Below are positions 25,507 to 34,641 of a DNA stretch of 53,955 bases, in pieces (the first letter of the stretch is position 1; each line of letters opens with the position of its first letter). Below the pieces are notes generated by a model. The model did not search any database. It worked only from the letters and a program-made list of their open reading frames with translations, and was not told the DNA's origin. Made by a program: the position numbers and the translations under genes. Source of the DNA: Methanomicrobiales archaeon (GTDB lineage: Archaea; Halobacteriota; Methanomicrobia; Methanomicrobiales; JACTUA01); the NCBI GenBank assembly GCA_030019205.1, contig JASEFH010000018.1, forward strand, positions 1 to 53,955, given 5' to 3'.

Positions 25507-25664
25507 AACCAATAATTGGCTGCCTATTCGGATAAATCCTGTTCTGAGGCTCCGTGGGATAATCCATAAAAATATCCGGTTATGCCTGAAATACGGCCAT
25601 TGAATGTATTCTGCTGCTCTATCACGCAGAATAAAAATGACGGCTTTCATATAGCCCGGCACAG

Positions 25665-26105
25665 ATGGTACTGCATATGCCTCGGCTGCCTGCGATCCTG
25701 ATCAGCCTCGGTATCCTCCTGTGCGTTCTCTCTGCGGGCTGCTCCACGGACCGGGGGATCCCGGCTCCGCACACCTCTGCGCCCACGCTGAATGGCGCGC
25801 CGCCTCAGGGAATCGCCCCCAAGGAGACGGTCATGGCCGAAGTGCTCGAGCTCAAACGGTTCTATACCCCCGGGGGCGGATGCTACTACGAATCGCGCGT
25901 TGAGGTGAGGAACACCGGTGAATCCACACAGCAGAGCCTCGTCCTGCGCCTGAATTTCGTGCATGCCCGCGATGGGAGCGTCATCGATACGCGGAACATC
26001 CCCGTAGGGCCCATGAAGGCGGGAGAGAGCAAGATCTTCGGTGAAAAAGAGAGATTCGCGGGTGATTGCAATATCGATTACAGTATCATTCCCTACGTGC
26101 TGTAG
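25665..26105 (+). CDS. Predicted lipoprotein
   Basis: 146 residues. N-terminal signal with lipobox: 'ILISLGILLCVLSAGC' (cysteine near residue 26), a Pro/Thr/Ala linker, then a beta-rich domain 'YYESRVEVRNTGESTQQSL' with 'VIDTRNIPVGPMKAGESKIF' that resembles FxLYD-type domains of archaeal surface lipoproteins. Probably anchored on the outside of the membrane. ATG 25665 or ATG 25677 may be the start; both leave an intact signal. Confidence 0.7.
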   Translation: MVLHMPRLPAILISLGILLCVLSAGCSTDRGIPAPHTSAPTLNGAPPQGIAPKETVMAEVLELKRFYTPGGGCYYESRVEVRNTGESTQQSLVLRLNFVHARDGSVIDTRNIPVGPMKAGESKIFGEKERFAGDCNIDYSIIPYVL

Positions 26106-26589
26106 GGTGCATCCCCCCAAGATCCGGGCGGAGTTCGCCGGCAGGACGCTTTCCGTTTCTGCTGCTGATGAGCTGCCGATCTCCTCCGGAAAATCCGATC
26201 CCTGATTCACCCCGTGGGCGACCCCGGGGAGATGTCAGCCGCCCCACGAACCAGAAACGGGGGGGATTCGCGTGAAGATTTTTGCTGCAGCATCTGCGCA
26301 GCGGAAACGTCAGGTCTGGCTGCAATTCTTCGGATTTCCCGGACAAGCGAATCCAGCCCTGCCCGCCTCGCTTGAGAGCGGCGCACACGGGTTGAAGTTC
26401 AGACTGCCGTCATCGCTGCGGGTTCTCCCTCACCCGCGATCCTTACAGGGGGGCGAAGCGGCGAAACGCTCGGGAACAACCACCGCTCTCCAGCTATTCT
26501 CCTTCGCCGCACCCGGACAGATCAGTACCCGGTGGCGACCGTCTGCGCTCTGGCCGGGATCTTGCGGATCCCTGCGGTGGCTGGCACCG
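26106..26589. other. Intergenic, nothing recognised
   Basis: About 480 bases between the lipoprotein gene and a small minus-strand gene. Long plus-strand frames across here are shadows. Confidence 0.5.
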
Positions 26590-26931
26590 TCAGAGGAACT
26601 CGATGCTGGGCCCCCCGCTGCTCTCGTCTGCCGGAGGCGGTCGATATTCTGCGCTTTCCCGCACCGAACCGTCGGATGCCATGCAAGGCAGGCCGGAAGC
26701 GTACCCAACCGCTTCGTTGCGCTCCTCCCCGATCTGCTTCAGGGAGGTGTATATCCTCCCCCAGCGGATGAGGATGACGAGCGCCAGGATATCCGGTACC
26801 CCCAGATGGTGCGCCTGCGAGAGCTCCGAGATCTGTCTGAGGGTGATGCTCTCGGGATCCGGATACCTCCTCTCGATCTCGTTCAGCACCTGCGCAAGAG
26901 TGCGAAACTCGTCGATCTCCTTCCTCTCCAT
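26590..26931 (-). CDS. Hypothetical protein
   Basis: 113 residues from ATG 26931 ('MERKEIDEFRTLAQVLNEIE'). The first 75 residues are a helical domain ('SITLRQISELSQAHHLGVPD', 'ILALVILIRWGRIYTSLKQI') with an HTH-like spacing; the last 40 are a disordered Pro/Ser tail. No known family. Amino-acid composition in the first half argues for a real gene. Confidence 0.5.
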   Translation of the reverse strand: MERKEIDEFRTLAQVLNEIERRYPDPESITLRQISELSQAHHLGVPDILALVILIRWGRIYTSLKQIGEERNEAVGYASGLPCMASDGSVRESAEYRPPPADESSGGPSIEFL

Positions 26932-27775
26932 ACCATCTCTACCGTATGTGCCTGGTCCCCTTCAACCCAGCGATCGGGATCCGGCCTCGCGAATTCCGAT
27001 TCCGGGTTTCCCGGGCAGGTGCACAGGTTAATCGGCTCAGGAAAGGGATCGGGGGATCGGATGGCGGCGGCGATTCGGTACGTCGTCGGCATCGTCATCC
27101 AGCCCGGGCGGGCGCAACCTCGTCCGGAACATCCTCTACGATGGTCCGATCCTGGCAGGCTGGGCATATGCGGACTTCAAACCTCTCCAGCAGGTCCAGC
27201 TGGAGGCGGGCTCCGGTCTTCACCGCACGGCTGCCGTTCGCTGACGATCTGGCTGTCGAGAGCGCCGATCACACTGCCCTCGATCATCGTACCCTTCAGC
27301 GGCATCGCGAGCAGATCCCTCCGGGCGGTCCTGTGGGGGTTCCCGCGCTCTCCCGTCGAACCCGGGACATGCTGATCCTGCATTCGATCTCCCCGGATCG
27401 GGAGGGTCAGCCTACCTTATCGCAATGCCCGCGGCCTGCATCCCGGGGAGAAGCTTCCTCAGGCCCGTGACGGCCGGTGCACGGAACCGCAGGGGGAAAC
27501 ATCCGCGGAGCCCTCGCGGTCGCCGTGGCAGCCGTGGACGAGGCGATGGAGGTCATCCCCCTCGTCCCGGGAACGGTCTGGGGTGCTCGCGGCCGATCTC
27601 TCCCTCTGCTCGAACATTGCGGGAGCGGGGATTCATGTCTGCCGTATCCTCGGCCTGCATCGCACCAGCATGCGTCCTCGAGCGGTGAATCGATCCATGA
27701 TCCGGCATCATCGCGATGGTGCACGTGTGCAGGACTTTTTATCCGCGGGCGCCCCACCAGATGTGGGAGATCCTA
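26932..27775. other. Gene-poor region, possibly a decayed minus-strand gene
   Basis: On the minus strand 'GTMIEGSVIGALDSQIV' (about 27305-27245) and, in another frame, 'GARLQLDLLERFEVRICPAC' then 'QDRTIVEDVPDEV' (about 27215-27110) read like natural protein with a CxxC knuckle. No intact ORF joins them. A TATA-like CTTTTTATCC at 27734-27743 serves the downstream HEAT-repeat gene. Confidence 0.35.
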
Positions 27776-28381
27776 ATGAACCGCGACACCGAAGCGGACG
27801 AAGATCCGCAGACCGGAGAGCGGGATCGCCATGTTGCCGCACTGCTGCAGTCCGCCGACCCTGCCGACAGGATCGCTGCCGCCCGCGTTCTGGGTGCGAG
27901 CGGGGATACGGAGGCGATCCCCCACCTCCTGGCCGCGTTTTACGACCCCGTAAAAGAGGTCAGAGCGCATGCATCCGCGGCGGTTGCTATGCTGGGCGCG
28001 GCGGCCGTGGGCCCTCTGATCGGCATGCTGCAGGAGCCGAACTGGATGGCGCGCTACCGGGCCGCCGAAGCCCTCTCGCGGATCGGGGACATCTCCGCAG
28101 TAGAGCCGCTGCTTCGTGCGCTCGACGATCCCATCGATCACGTGCGGTACATGTCGGCGAAGGCGCTCGGGATCATCGGAGATGCCCGTGCCTTCGAACC
28201 GCTCCAGAGAGTTCTCCGGGACGAGAATGAGTTCGTCCGCCGTAGCGCTGCTATCGCCCTCTGGGCGATCGGGGGCGGGAAGGCCCGTCCGGCACTCGCG
28301 GAAGCGCTCCGTTGCGAGGAGTGTGAGGAAGTGCGGCAGACGCTTGCAGAAATCCTTGACGTTCGAGGATCGGGGAGATAG
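27776..28381 (+). CDS. HEAT-repeat protein (PBS lyase HEAT-like)
   Basis: 201 residues from ATG 27776, preceded by GGGAGATCC. About five 31-residue HEAT units: 'DPADRIAAARVLGASGDTEA', 'DPVKEVRAHASAAVAMLG', 'EPNWMARYRAAEALSRIGD', 'DPIDHVRYMSAKALGIIGD', 'DENEFVRRSAAIALWAIGG'. Such proteins are scaffolds or assembly factors in methanogens; no partner is evident from the neighbours. The first 20 residues are acidic and probably disordered. Confidence 0.88.
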   Translation: MNRDTEADEDPQTGERDRHVAALLQSADPADRIAAARVLGASGDTEAIPHLLAAFYDPVKEVRAHASAAVAMLGAAAVGPLIGMLQEPNWMARYRAAEALSRIGDISAVEPLLRALDDPIDHVRYMSAKALGIIGDARAFEPLQRVLRDENEFVRRSAAIALWAIGGGKARPALAEALRCEECEEVRQTLAEILDVRGSGR

Positions 28382-28800
28382 CGCTCTCTTTTTGCCCATC
28401 CGCCAGTCCGTCCCGTTGCGCTGCACGGCATCCCCCTCCCGGCCGGTCTGCCGCCCCTCTCCTGCAGTCCTCCGTTCGAATCGGCATCCGGACGGTGGGC
28501 GTGGGCGGCTGCCTGTTGCGAGACGCGCATCGCACCTCGGTGGATCGTGACACATCAATGACCCCCGCCAGCGGATGGCAGGGTATGTGCTTTGGCAGAC
28601 GGTGATCGGGGGCATCTACTTTATATTCATCGCATCGATGAATCTGCATGGTCGGAATGAATATCTACGGCAGCGATGAAAATTTCTCTATACGATAATC
28701 GAGAGTTCCGGTGCTCCCCCGTGTCCTGTTCGAGAGATCGCACGATGGCAATTCCGCAACCGCATCACCATGGGTCCAGCACACGGATCGGAAGGGTTCC
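28382..28800. other. Intergenic with a promoter-like element
   Basis: No gene. A TATA-like CTTTATATTC (28618-28627) would give a leader of about 150 bases before the small membrane gene at 28801. The stretch 28630-28700 is AT-rich compared with its surroundings. Confidence 0.45.
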
Positions 28801-29094
28801 ATGGACTCGACGGTAAGCCTGGTTGTGACACTGTCTTTCGTATACGGCTGTACGAGTGGCGGTATCACGGCGATGCTGAACGATATTCGCTGGAAAGCCG
28901 CTGATATCCTCTGCCTCGCTGCATTTCTGGTCCTGCTGGACATCCATAACCCCTTCGCGGAGGGTGGCGTGATTCTTCCTCTGTTCGATACCCTCGCCCT
29001 GTATCTCTCCAACAGCATCCTGCCGTACCTCCTGGGAGACGCCCTCGTAACTCTTGCGCTCGTGCTTCCCCGGAAGGATGGACGTCCCGGATGA
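28801..29094 (+). CDS. Small membrane protein, hypothetical
   Basis: 97 residues from ATG 28801, preceded by GGAAGGGTTCC. Three hydrophobic segments: 'STVSLVVTLSFVYGCTSGG', 'AADILCLAAFLVLLDI' and 'LFDTLALYLSNSILPYLL' with 'LVTLALVLP'. Basic C-terminus. No known family. Confidence 0.6.
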   Translation: MDSTVSLVVTLSFVYGCTSGGITAMLNDIRWKAADILCLAAFLVLLDIHNPFAEGGVILPLFDTLALYLSNSILPYLLGDALVTLALVLPRKDGRPG

Positions 29095-29146
29095 GAGCAG
29101 ACCCGATCGGCGGGACGACTCCTAGCGGATCGGGGGAGCGGTGTTT

Positions 29147-30067
29147 TCAGTCAGCAAAACGGTGCAGCCCGTAGCGTCTCGCGCAGTCCATGGCGTACAG
29201 GTACTCTGCTGCCGTGATGGGCCGCTGGATCTGCGCCAGGTAGGGATTGCGCCGCAGCTCCTCTTCGGATACCGGGCGGACGACGCGATACTGGGCCATG
29301 ACGTTCACGTAGGAGTCCCTCGATATCTCCTCGGCGATGAACCGCATCACGAGTTCGCTCCCGGCCAGATTGGCCGGGAGCACCAGGTGGCGGATGATGA
29401 GGCCCCGCACTGCCAGTCCGCTCTTGATAACGAGATCCCCCACCTGGCGGTGCATCTCTTTCAGGGCTGACTGCATCCGTTCCGTATAGTCCCGCGCCCG
29501 TGAGAGTGCCCATGCCACATCGTCACGACCGTATTTCGCATCCGGCATGTAGATGTCGAAAACACCATCCAGGAGCTTCAGGGTTTCCACGGAATCGTAT
29601 CCCCCGCTGTTGTAGACCAGGGGCACGGACAGCCCCCTGGATGCGGCGATGTCGATCGCCCGCAGGATCTGTGGCACGTAGTGTGTGGGGGAGACGAAGT
29701 TGATGTTGTGGCAGCCCCGGTTCTGGAGATGGAGCATGATATCGGCGAGTTCTTCGCAGGATATCTCGAAACCCCCGCCGCACTGGCTGATCTCGTAGTT
29801 CTGGCAGAAAATGCATCGCATGTTGCAGTTCGTCAAAAAGATCGTGCCGGACCCGAATCTTCCCACGAGGGGAGGCTCCTCCCCGAAGTGAGGGCCGTAA
29901 CTCGAGACCGTGGGACGGGCCCCGCTGCGGCAGAACCCGAGCTGGCCCTCCCTGCGGTTCACGTGGCAGAGCTGAGGGCAGACGGTGCAGTCCCGCAGCA
30001 TCTCCCAGGCAGCATCGGCACGCTCCTTCAGTTCTCCGCCGGCATGCAGGTCGGCATACCCGGGCAT
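29147..30067 (-). CDS. Radical SAM protein, PflA-like (COG1313)
   Basis: 306 residues from ATG 30067, chosen because GGAGGAGACG lies directly upstream. The radical SAM signature C-x3-C-x2-C is 'CNMRCIFC' followed by 'QNYEISQ'; an N-terminal extra cluster motif 'CTVCPQLCHVNRREGQLGFC' precedes it. 'NINFVSPTHYVPQILRAI' and 'LVYNSGGYDSVETLKLLDG' are typical of the PflA-like COG1313 proteins. Proposed glycyl-radical activating type, but no glycyl-radical enzyme is nearby, so the substrate is unknown. Confidence 0.9.
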   Translation of the reverse strand: MPGYADLHAGGELKERADAAWEMLRDCTVCPQLCHVNRREGQLGFCRSGARPTVSSYGPHFGEEPPLVGRFGSGTIFLTNCNMRCIFCQNYEISQCGGGFEISCEELADIMLHLQNRGCHNINFVSPTHYVPQILRAIDIAASRGLSVPLVYNSGGYDSVETLKLLDGVFDIYMPDAKYGRDDVAWALSRARDYTERMQSALKEMHRQVGDLVIKSGLAVRGLIIRHLVLPANLAGSELVMRFIAEEISRDSYVNVMAQYRVVRPVSEEELRRNPYLAQIQRPITAAEYLYAMDCARRYGLHRFAD

Positions 30068-30197
30068 CGTCTCCTCCGGCATCGGCAGACACCTCGTCCC
30101 GAAACGGAAATATACTTTCTCATTTCTGGAATAGAAGAGAGCAAACCCCCGCGCAGGATCCGCGAGGGTTCTCCCCGAATGCGGGACCGCCCGCTCC

Positions 30198-30590
30198 TCA
30201 CTTTTTACGGCACACAATATCCAGGATTCCACGATGGATATTGTACATGCTCCGGTCAGGATCGATCTCGCAGTCGATATCGATGATCGTCTCTCCGTCC
30301 TTCTCCCGAATCGTGATCGACCTCGGTCCTATCTCCACGCAGGCATCTCCGTCGTCGGGATCGATCTCCGTAGTGATGTAGATGCACTCGTCGGTCTCAA
30401 TCGTCTCGTAGGGAACCTCGCTGTCCTCCCCTTCCTGCGGTGGCTGGAACACACGCGGTGCTTCTCCCGGCCTGGCGATGATCGTATAGTGAACCACGTG
30501 GGACGATGCCTGGGCAGGGATGTTTTTGAGGATATCCTCCATCATCCTGGTCAGGTTCCTGAATATCTCGTCGTAAGGATTATCTGGCAT
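30198..30590 (-). CDS. Hsp20/CS-like domain protein
   Basis: 130 residues from ATG 30590. Helical N-terminus 'YDEIFRNLTRMMEDILKNIP', then a beta-sandwich-like half: 'DECIYITTEI', 'ACVEIGPRSITIREKDGETI', 'IDIDCEIDPD'. This resembles divergent archaeal Hsp20/alpha-crystallin proteins. It overlaps the upstream ArsR-type regulator by 11 bases, so the pair is co-expressed. The chaperone role is an inference. Confidence 0.65.
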   Translation of the reverse strand: MPDNPYDEIFRNLTRMMEDILKNIPAQASSHVVHYTIIARPGEAPRVFQPPQEGEDSEVPYETIETDECIYITTEIDPDDGDACVEIGPRSITIREKDGETIIDIDCEIDPDRSMYNIHRGILDIVCRKK

Positions 30591-31203
30591 GGATACCACG
30601 TACGCGATAGTGTGTGCCTCTTCTCTCCACTATGCCCCGGTGGATGAGTCTCTCCAGCGCTTCCTGCAGTTCCGGCGGCGATATTCCGGTGCATGCCAGA
30701 AGTTCGTCCTCGGTGAGATCGTACTGGGCAAGGGCGAATATCAGGTCGAGCTCTCTCTCATTCACCAGTACATCGTTACTTGACCTGATGATATCATTAA
30801 TTTTCAGTTCGATCTCCCGCTCCAGCCTGTCCAGCATGGAGATCATCTCCTCCCGTGCGGCAGACATCCTGCGGAGCGTGGCCAGAGAGCGCATGAATTC
30901 GAGTTCCAGCGCCGTCTCCTCCGGCTGCGCTCCCCCATCGCTGCGGCTCTGGAGATTGACCACCACCTCGATATCGGTGAGCAAGTAGTAATACTTCCTC
31001 CTTCTGGCATCGGATCGGCAGGAGATGATCCTCTCCTGTTCCATCAGGTGCAGGTGCTCGATGACCGCCTTTGGGCTGAGCGTGAGCTGCTCGCAGATCT
31101 CGGTGACAAAACAGGGTTTCTGCCTCAGCAGCTCCAGGATCCGCCGCCTGTTGCGATTCCCCAGGATATCCAGCAGGCGGGACTTTTCCACCCCGTTTAA
31201 CAT
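30580..31203 (-). CDS. ArsR-type winged-helix transcriptional regulator
   Basis: 207 residues. N-terminal winged helix: 'LLDILGNRNRRRILELLRQK', 'FVTEICEQLTLSPKAVIEHL', 'ERIISCRSDARRRKYYYL'. It is followed by a long coiled coil ('ARREEMISML'-like region to 'EREIELKINDII') and a second small HTH-like C-terminus ('TEDELLACTGISPPELQEAL'). No CxCxxC metal site is seen. The two-domain form is common in methanogens. TATA box and a small dyad overlap its start, which suggests autoregulation. Confidence 0.88.
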   Translation of the reverse strand: MLNGVEKSRLLDILGNRNRRRILELLRQKPCFVTEICEQLTLSPKAVIEHLHLMEQERIISCRSDARRRKYYYLLTDIEVVVNLQSRSDGGAQPEETALELEFMRSLATLRRMSAAREEMISMLDRLEREIELKINDIIRSSNDVLVNERELDLIFALAQYDLTEDELLACTGISPPELQEALERLIHRGIVERRGTHYRVRGIHAR

Positions 31204-31208
31204 CTTTA

Positions 31209-31234
31209 CCTAATGTTAGTGTTTTGTATATAAT
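31209..31234 (-). promoter_or_regulatory. TATA box and dyad of the ArsR-Hsp20 operon
   Basis: ATTATATAC (31226-31234, minus) is centred 27 bases before ATG 31203, predicting a leaderless mRNA. The dyad CTAA-CA-TTAG (31210-31219) lies between box and start, where a repressor would block transcription. Confidence 0.55.
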
Positions 31235-32006
31235 AGTATTATCCTGATGGGTTCTGGTGCGTCCTAGTGACTTTTGATAGACGCACCGGCGTTAATGCGT
31301 GGCGAGACTAAAAAAAATCGGACACAGATTGAGGGAGTTCGGGAAGAGGGGGAATAGGTATCAATCGCCCGTCTCGGCTCAAGCACTTTTTTTTGGGAGG
31401 CATTACAGGATAGAATATCGCTCCCCTTGTGCTCACGGAATGTCCCATGCCGTGTTCTTCCCCTTCACCTCTATCAGGATTGGAGAATTGCTACCAGACG
31501 ATCTTTTCCGCCTTCAATATAGGCCGACACAAGATTATAGCTCTTTTTACAAGGAGAAAAATAGTCTGAAACCCCGATTATGGTGTCTGTGAAGGTAATT
31601 CCACTAGATGGTATCAAGGGTCATATGGTCAATGCGTCTGAAGAACGGCTCCGGATAGCGCATTCCCCTCGTAAATACACCCCTTATGGGAATAAAAATT
31701 GCGTAGGAACGGCTCTGTCGAACTTCTCAACAGGAGGAGCCTGTGTACGGCTCTCGGGTGTTCTCCGGGGAAGGGCCTCTCTCCTACTGCCCCATCGCGC
31801 GACAGAGAGCATCCTGCCCGGTATTCCCCGTCCGATACAGGCCTATCGCACGAGTCCCCCCCCTCGCCGAGGGGAGAGGTGAATGCGGATCATCCATGGG
31901 TTATCCGCGGGATGGGTGGAAATTACGCCGGGGAGCGTCTCTCCAGAGCCTCAGGAACTATCATCACATCCCCAGATGTCAGGGATTATGAAAGGAGAAG
32001 AGGCCG
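31235..32006. other. AT-richer intergenic region
   Basis: About 770 bases, notably richer in A/T runs than neighbouring DNA (31300-31700), between the regulator's promoter and the transposase remnant. No credible gene; possibly acquired or IS-flanking DNA. Confidence 0.45.
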
Positions 32007-32500
32007 TTATTTACGTGCTGCCAGTTCAATCATCGTCATCCAGCGGTTCCCCGGGAGGTCAATCGGGATCTGCGCCACCCGTGCCGGTGTCAGACCCCGA
32101 TCCGCTGATGGGGGCGGATGCAGTTGTAGTAGATCCGCATCCCGGCAGCGAACTCCTGCGCCCTACAGGGTGAATCTAAGCCCCGCACCACATTCGTCCG
32201 CTCTTGGAACGTCCCGTTCAGCCGCTCAAGGACATTGTTGTTCGGCTTCGCCTCGAAACCCTTCAGCCGGACGTGCGGGTCCTGGACGAAGGCGGTGTGG
32301 TCGCAGAACTCCTGATGGCATCCTTGTTGGCCTGCAGACCATCGGTAACAATCAGATCCAGGCGCTGGTTCGCTGTTGCCTTTGCCTGACGGAGTGCCTT
32401 CTTCGCATCCTTCACGAACGCTCTTCGTTACGGGCCAGGCGATGGGGGGATATCGGGTCTTCTCATCCATGACGGTGCGGATCCACGGTCGTACCGCTTC
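32007..32500 (-). pseudogene. Degraded DDE transposase of an IS6/IS240-like element
   Basis: Minus-strand pieces in order: 'VMDEKTRYPPIAWPVTKSVR' (about 32470-32410), 'DAKKALRQAKATANQRLDLI' with 'VTDGLQANKDAI' in another frame (32410-32315), 'EFCDHTAFVQDPHVRLKGFE' and 'AKPNNNVLERLNGTFQERTN' (about 32312-32190), 'MRIYYNCIRPHQRIG' (to about 32095). A last frame then carries 'LTPARVAQIPIDLPGNRWMT' to a TAA at 32007. DDE core residues (D in VTDG, E in LERLNGT) can be recognised. At least three frameshifts, so it is inactive. The N-terminal part is lost or unreadable. Confidence 0.8.
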
Positions 32501-32832
32501 TCCCCCGCCCTCTCGATGAAATGCGGCAGCCCGTCGGGGAATCAGGGGTTCGGGACGGTCCTCGTCTCCTTCTTCGACCACTTTTCCGGAAGGCACGGGA
32601 TCCTTCGTGATCTGACGGGATCCCTCCGGCACCGGTGCAGGGGTGAGAATCCGCGGGATCGGTCAGGAAATTAATCCGCGACCTGTTATCGATGATGGTT
32701 CCATCGAACCTCATCCGCCTTCGGATCTACCCCGAATCCAGCCGTCCAGCGCCTCTCTCCCCCGCCCCATCGGAAGGCTCCCGGGGTGTTCCGCGGTTAT
32801 CCAGACACGGAAGGGAGCCCCTTTGACCCCAA
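32501..32832. other. Intergenic, probable IS remnant
   Basis: Continues upstream of the transposase remnant on the minus strand; no readable N-terminal domain or clear terminal repeat was found. Confidence 0.4.
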
Positions 32833-32842
32833 ATTATATATA
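32833..32842 (+). promoter_or_regulatory. TATA box of the DUF5654 gene
   Basis: ATTATATATA is a strong archaeal TATA box, predicting a start near 32864, upstream of the ribosome site at 32872-32876. Confidence 0.6.
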
Positions 32843-32886
32843 TGCCGCCGGTTCAAATCCCCTCCGATAAATAGGAGATGCATCGG

Positions 32887-33114
32887 ATGGCATTACGGGA
32901 AGAGGTCATTGAAAAGATGTCTGCACTCATCACCGCAGCCTTCGGACTGGTGGCGGCTCTCGCCTGGAACGAGGCGATACAGGCGATCTTCACCGAGGTC
33001 TTCGGGGAGGCGGGGAACATTCCCGCCCAGCTGGGGTACGCGATTCTCGTCACCATCATCGCAGTCATCGCGACGATCTGGATCGGGAGAGCTGCTGCCA
33101 GAGCAAAGGGATGA
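32887..33114 (+). CDS. DUF5654-type small membrane protein
   Basis: 75 residues from ATG 32887; AGGAG is 9 bases upstream, whereas it touches the alternative ATG at 32878. Sequence: 'MALREEVIEKMSALITAAFG', 'LVAALAWNEAIQAIFTEVFG', then a hydrophobic helix 'LGYAILVTIIAVIATIWIG' and a basic tail. The 'AALAWNEAI' core is typical of this archaeal family. Function unknown. It is convergent with guaB. Confidence 0.8.
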   Translation: MALREEVIEKMSALITAAFGLVAALAWNEAIQAIFTEVFGEAGNIPAQLGYAILVTIIAVIATIWIGRAAARAKG

Positions 33115-33171
33115 TACGGGAGCGGTTGCCTCAGGGCCGACTGCATCGAAGGCCCGTGCGGCATGTATGCC

Positions 33172-34638
33172 CTATTGGAAGAGGCGGTAGTTGGGTGCCT
33201 CGTCGGTGATCAGAATATTGTGCGGGTGGCTCTCGCTCACCCCTGCACTGGTGACGCGCAGGAATCGGGCCCTGCTGCGGAGTTCCCCGATGGACGAAGA
33301 GCCGGTATAGCCCATCGCCGATTTCAACCCGCCGATGAGCTGGTAGACAACATCGGATACGGGGCCGACGTAGGGCGTGATCCCCTCCACGCCCTCGGGA
33401 ACGAATTTTGTTCTCCCGATCTCCTTTCTCTGGAAGTAGCGATCCCCGCTCACCCCGCCGCTGATGACCCCTAGCGATCCCATGCCGCGGTACTGCTTGT
33501 AGCGCCGCCCCTGCATGATCACGAAGCGCCCCGGTGACTCGTCCGTGCCGGCGAACAGGCTGCCGATCATCACGGACTCGGCGCCGGCCGCCAGCGCTTT
33601 CGCCACGTCCCCGCTGTAGCGGATGCCGCCATCCGCGATGATCGGCACGTCGAACCCGGCAGCCACATCGGCCACGCAGGCGATCGCCGTTATCTGCGGC
33701 ACGCCCACCCCAGCCACGATCCGCGTGGTGCAGATCGACCCGGGACCGATTCCCACCTTCAGACCGTCGGACTCCGGCAGCAGCGCCTCCGCCGCCTCCC
33801 GGGTGGCGATGTTGCCGGCGATCACGTCGGCCTTCGCACTCTCCTTGATGTCCCGCACCGCCTTCACGACACGCATGTTGTGCCCGTGGGCGCTGTCCAC
33901 GACGAGCGCGTCGACCCCGGCCTCGTCGAGCGCCATTGCCCGCTGGAAGTCGTGAGGGCCCACCGCTGCGGCAACGCGCAGATTCCCCTTCGAATCGCGG
34001 TTTGCCAGCGGGTAGCGCCGAATCTCCAGGATGTCCTGCATGGTGATGATGCCGATGAGCCGTGACTCTCTGTCCACCACAGGCAGCCGCTCGATCTTGT
34101 GTGCGTACATTGTCTCGAGAGCGTTCTCCATCGTGATGCTCGGATCTGCCGTGATCGGGTCACGGGTCATCACCTTCCGGATACTCTCGCGCTCCCGTTT
34201 CGGCGATATGGGGCGGACGTCCCGTCGGCTGACAATCCCGACGATCTTGCCGTGCTCGATGACGGGCACGCCACTGATTCCGTGCTCGTCCATCAGACGC
34301 TGGACGTCGGCAACGGTCGCTTCCGGACCGACGGTGAGCACGTTCTTCTCAATGAGATTCTCGGCCTGCTTGACGTACTTCACCTCCTGTACCTCCCTCT
34401 CGGCCGTCATGTTGCGGTGGATCACGCCGATCCCGCCCTGGCGGGCCAGCGCGATTGCCATGGGGGATTCGGTCACGGTGTCCATCGCTGCGCTCACGAG
34501 GGGGATGTTGAGCCAGATGTTCCGGGAGAAACGGCTGCGCACGTCCGCCTCGTTCGGCTCCAGATGCGATTCGGCTGGCTGCAGGAGGATGTCGTCGAAG
34601 GTGATGGCAACGGGGGCGTTCAATTTTTCTGTAAACAT
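33172..34638 (-). CDS. guaB: Inosine-5'-monophosphate dehydrogenase
   Basis: 488 residues, full length. TIM barrel start '[20 protein letters not shown]'; two CBS domains inserted at about 90-205 ('[20 protein letters not shown]', '[19 protein letters not shown]'); catalytic loop '[17 protein letters not shown]' around residue 305 with the thioimidate-forming Cys; flap region '[13 protein letters not shown]'. Oxidises IMP to XMP, the committed step of GTP synthesis. It starts 3 bases after the mfnB stop, so the two genes are one operon. Confidence 0.97.
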   Translation of the reverse strand: MFTEKLNAPVAITFDDILLQPAESHLEPNEADVRSRFSRNIWLNIPLVSAAMDTVTESPMAIALARQGGIGVIHRNMTAEREVQEVKYVKQAENLIEKNVLTVGPEATVADVQRLMDEHGISGVPVIEHGKIVGIVSRRDVRPISPKRERESIRKVMTRDPITADPSITMENALETMYAHKIERLPVVDRESRLIGIITMQDILEIRRYPLANRDSKGNLRVAAAVGPHDFQRAMALDEAGVDALVVDSAHGHNMRVVKAVRDIKESAKADVIAGNIATREAAEALLPESDGLKVGIGPGSICTTRIVAGVGVPQITAIACVADVAAGFDVPIIADGGIRYSGDVAKALAAGAESVMIGSLFAGTDESPGRFVIMQGRRYKQYRGMGSLGVISGGVSGDRYFQRKEIGRTKFVPEGVEGITPYVGPVSDVVYQLIGGLKSAMGYTGSSSIGELRSRARFLRVTSAGVSESHPHNILITDEAPNYRLFQ

Positions 34639-34641
34639 GAT

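Noticed and set aside
26272-27375. 367-residue open frame on the plus strand
   Set aside because: Low-complexity Arg/Pro/Ser sequence without a ribosome site; it runs opposite the small gene at 26590-26931 and across decayed DNA.
31580-31882. 100-residue frame starting MVSVKVIPLDGIKG
   Set aside because: The first residues look protein-like, but the rest is Arg/Pro-rich and there is no ribosome site; left as intergenic.
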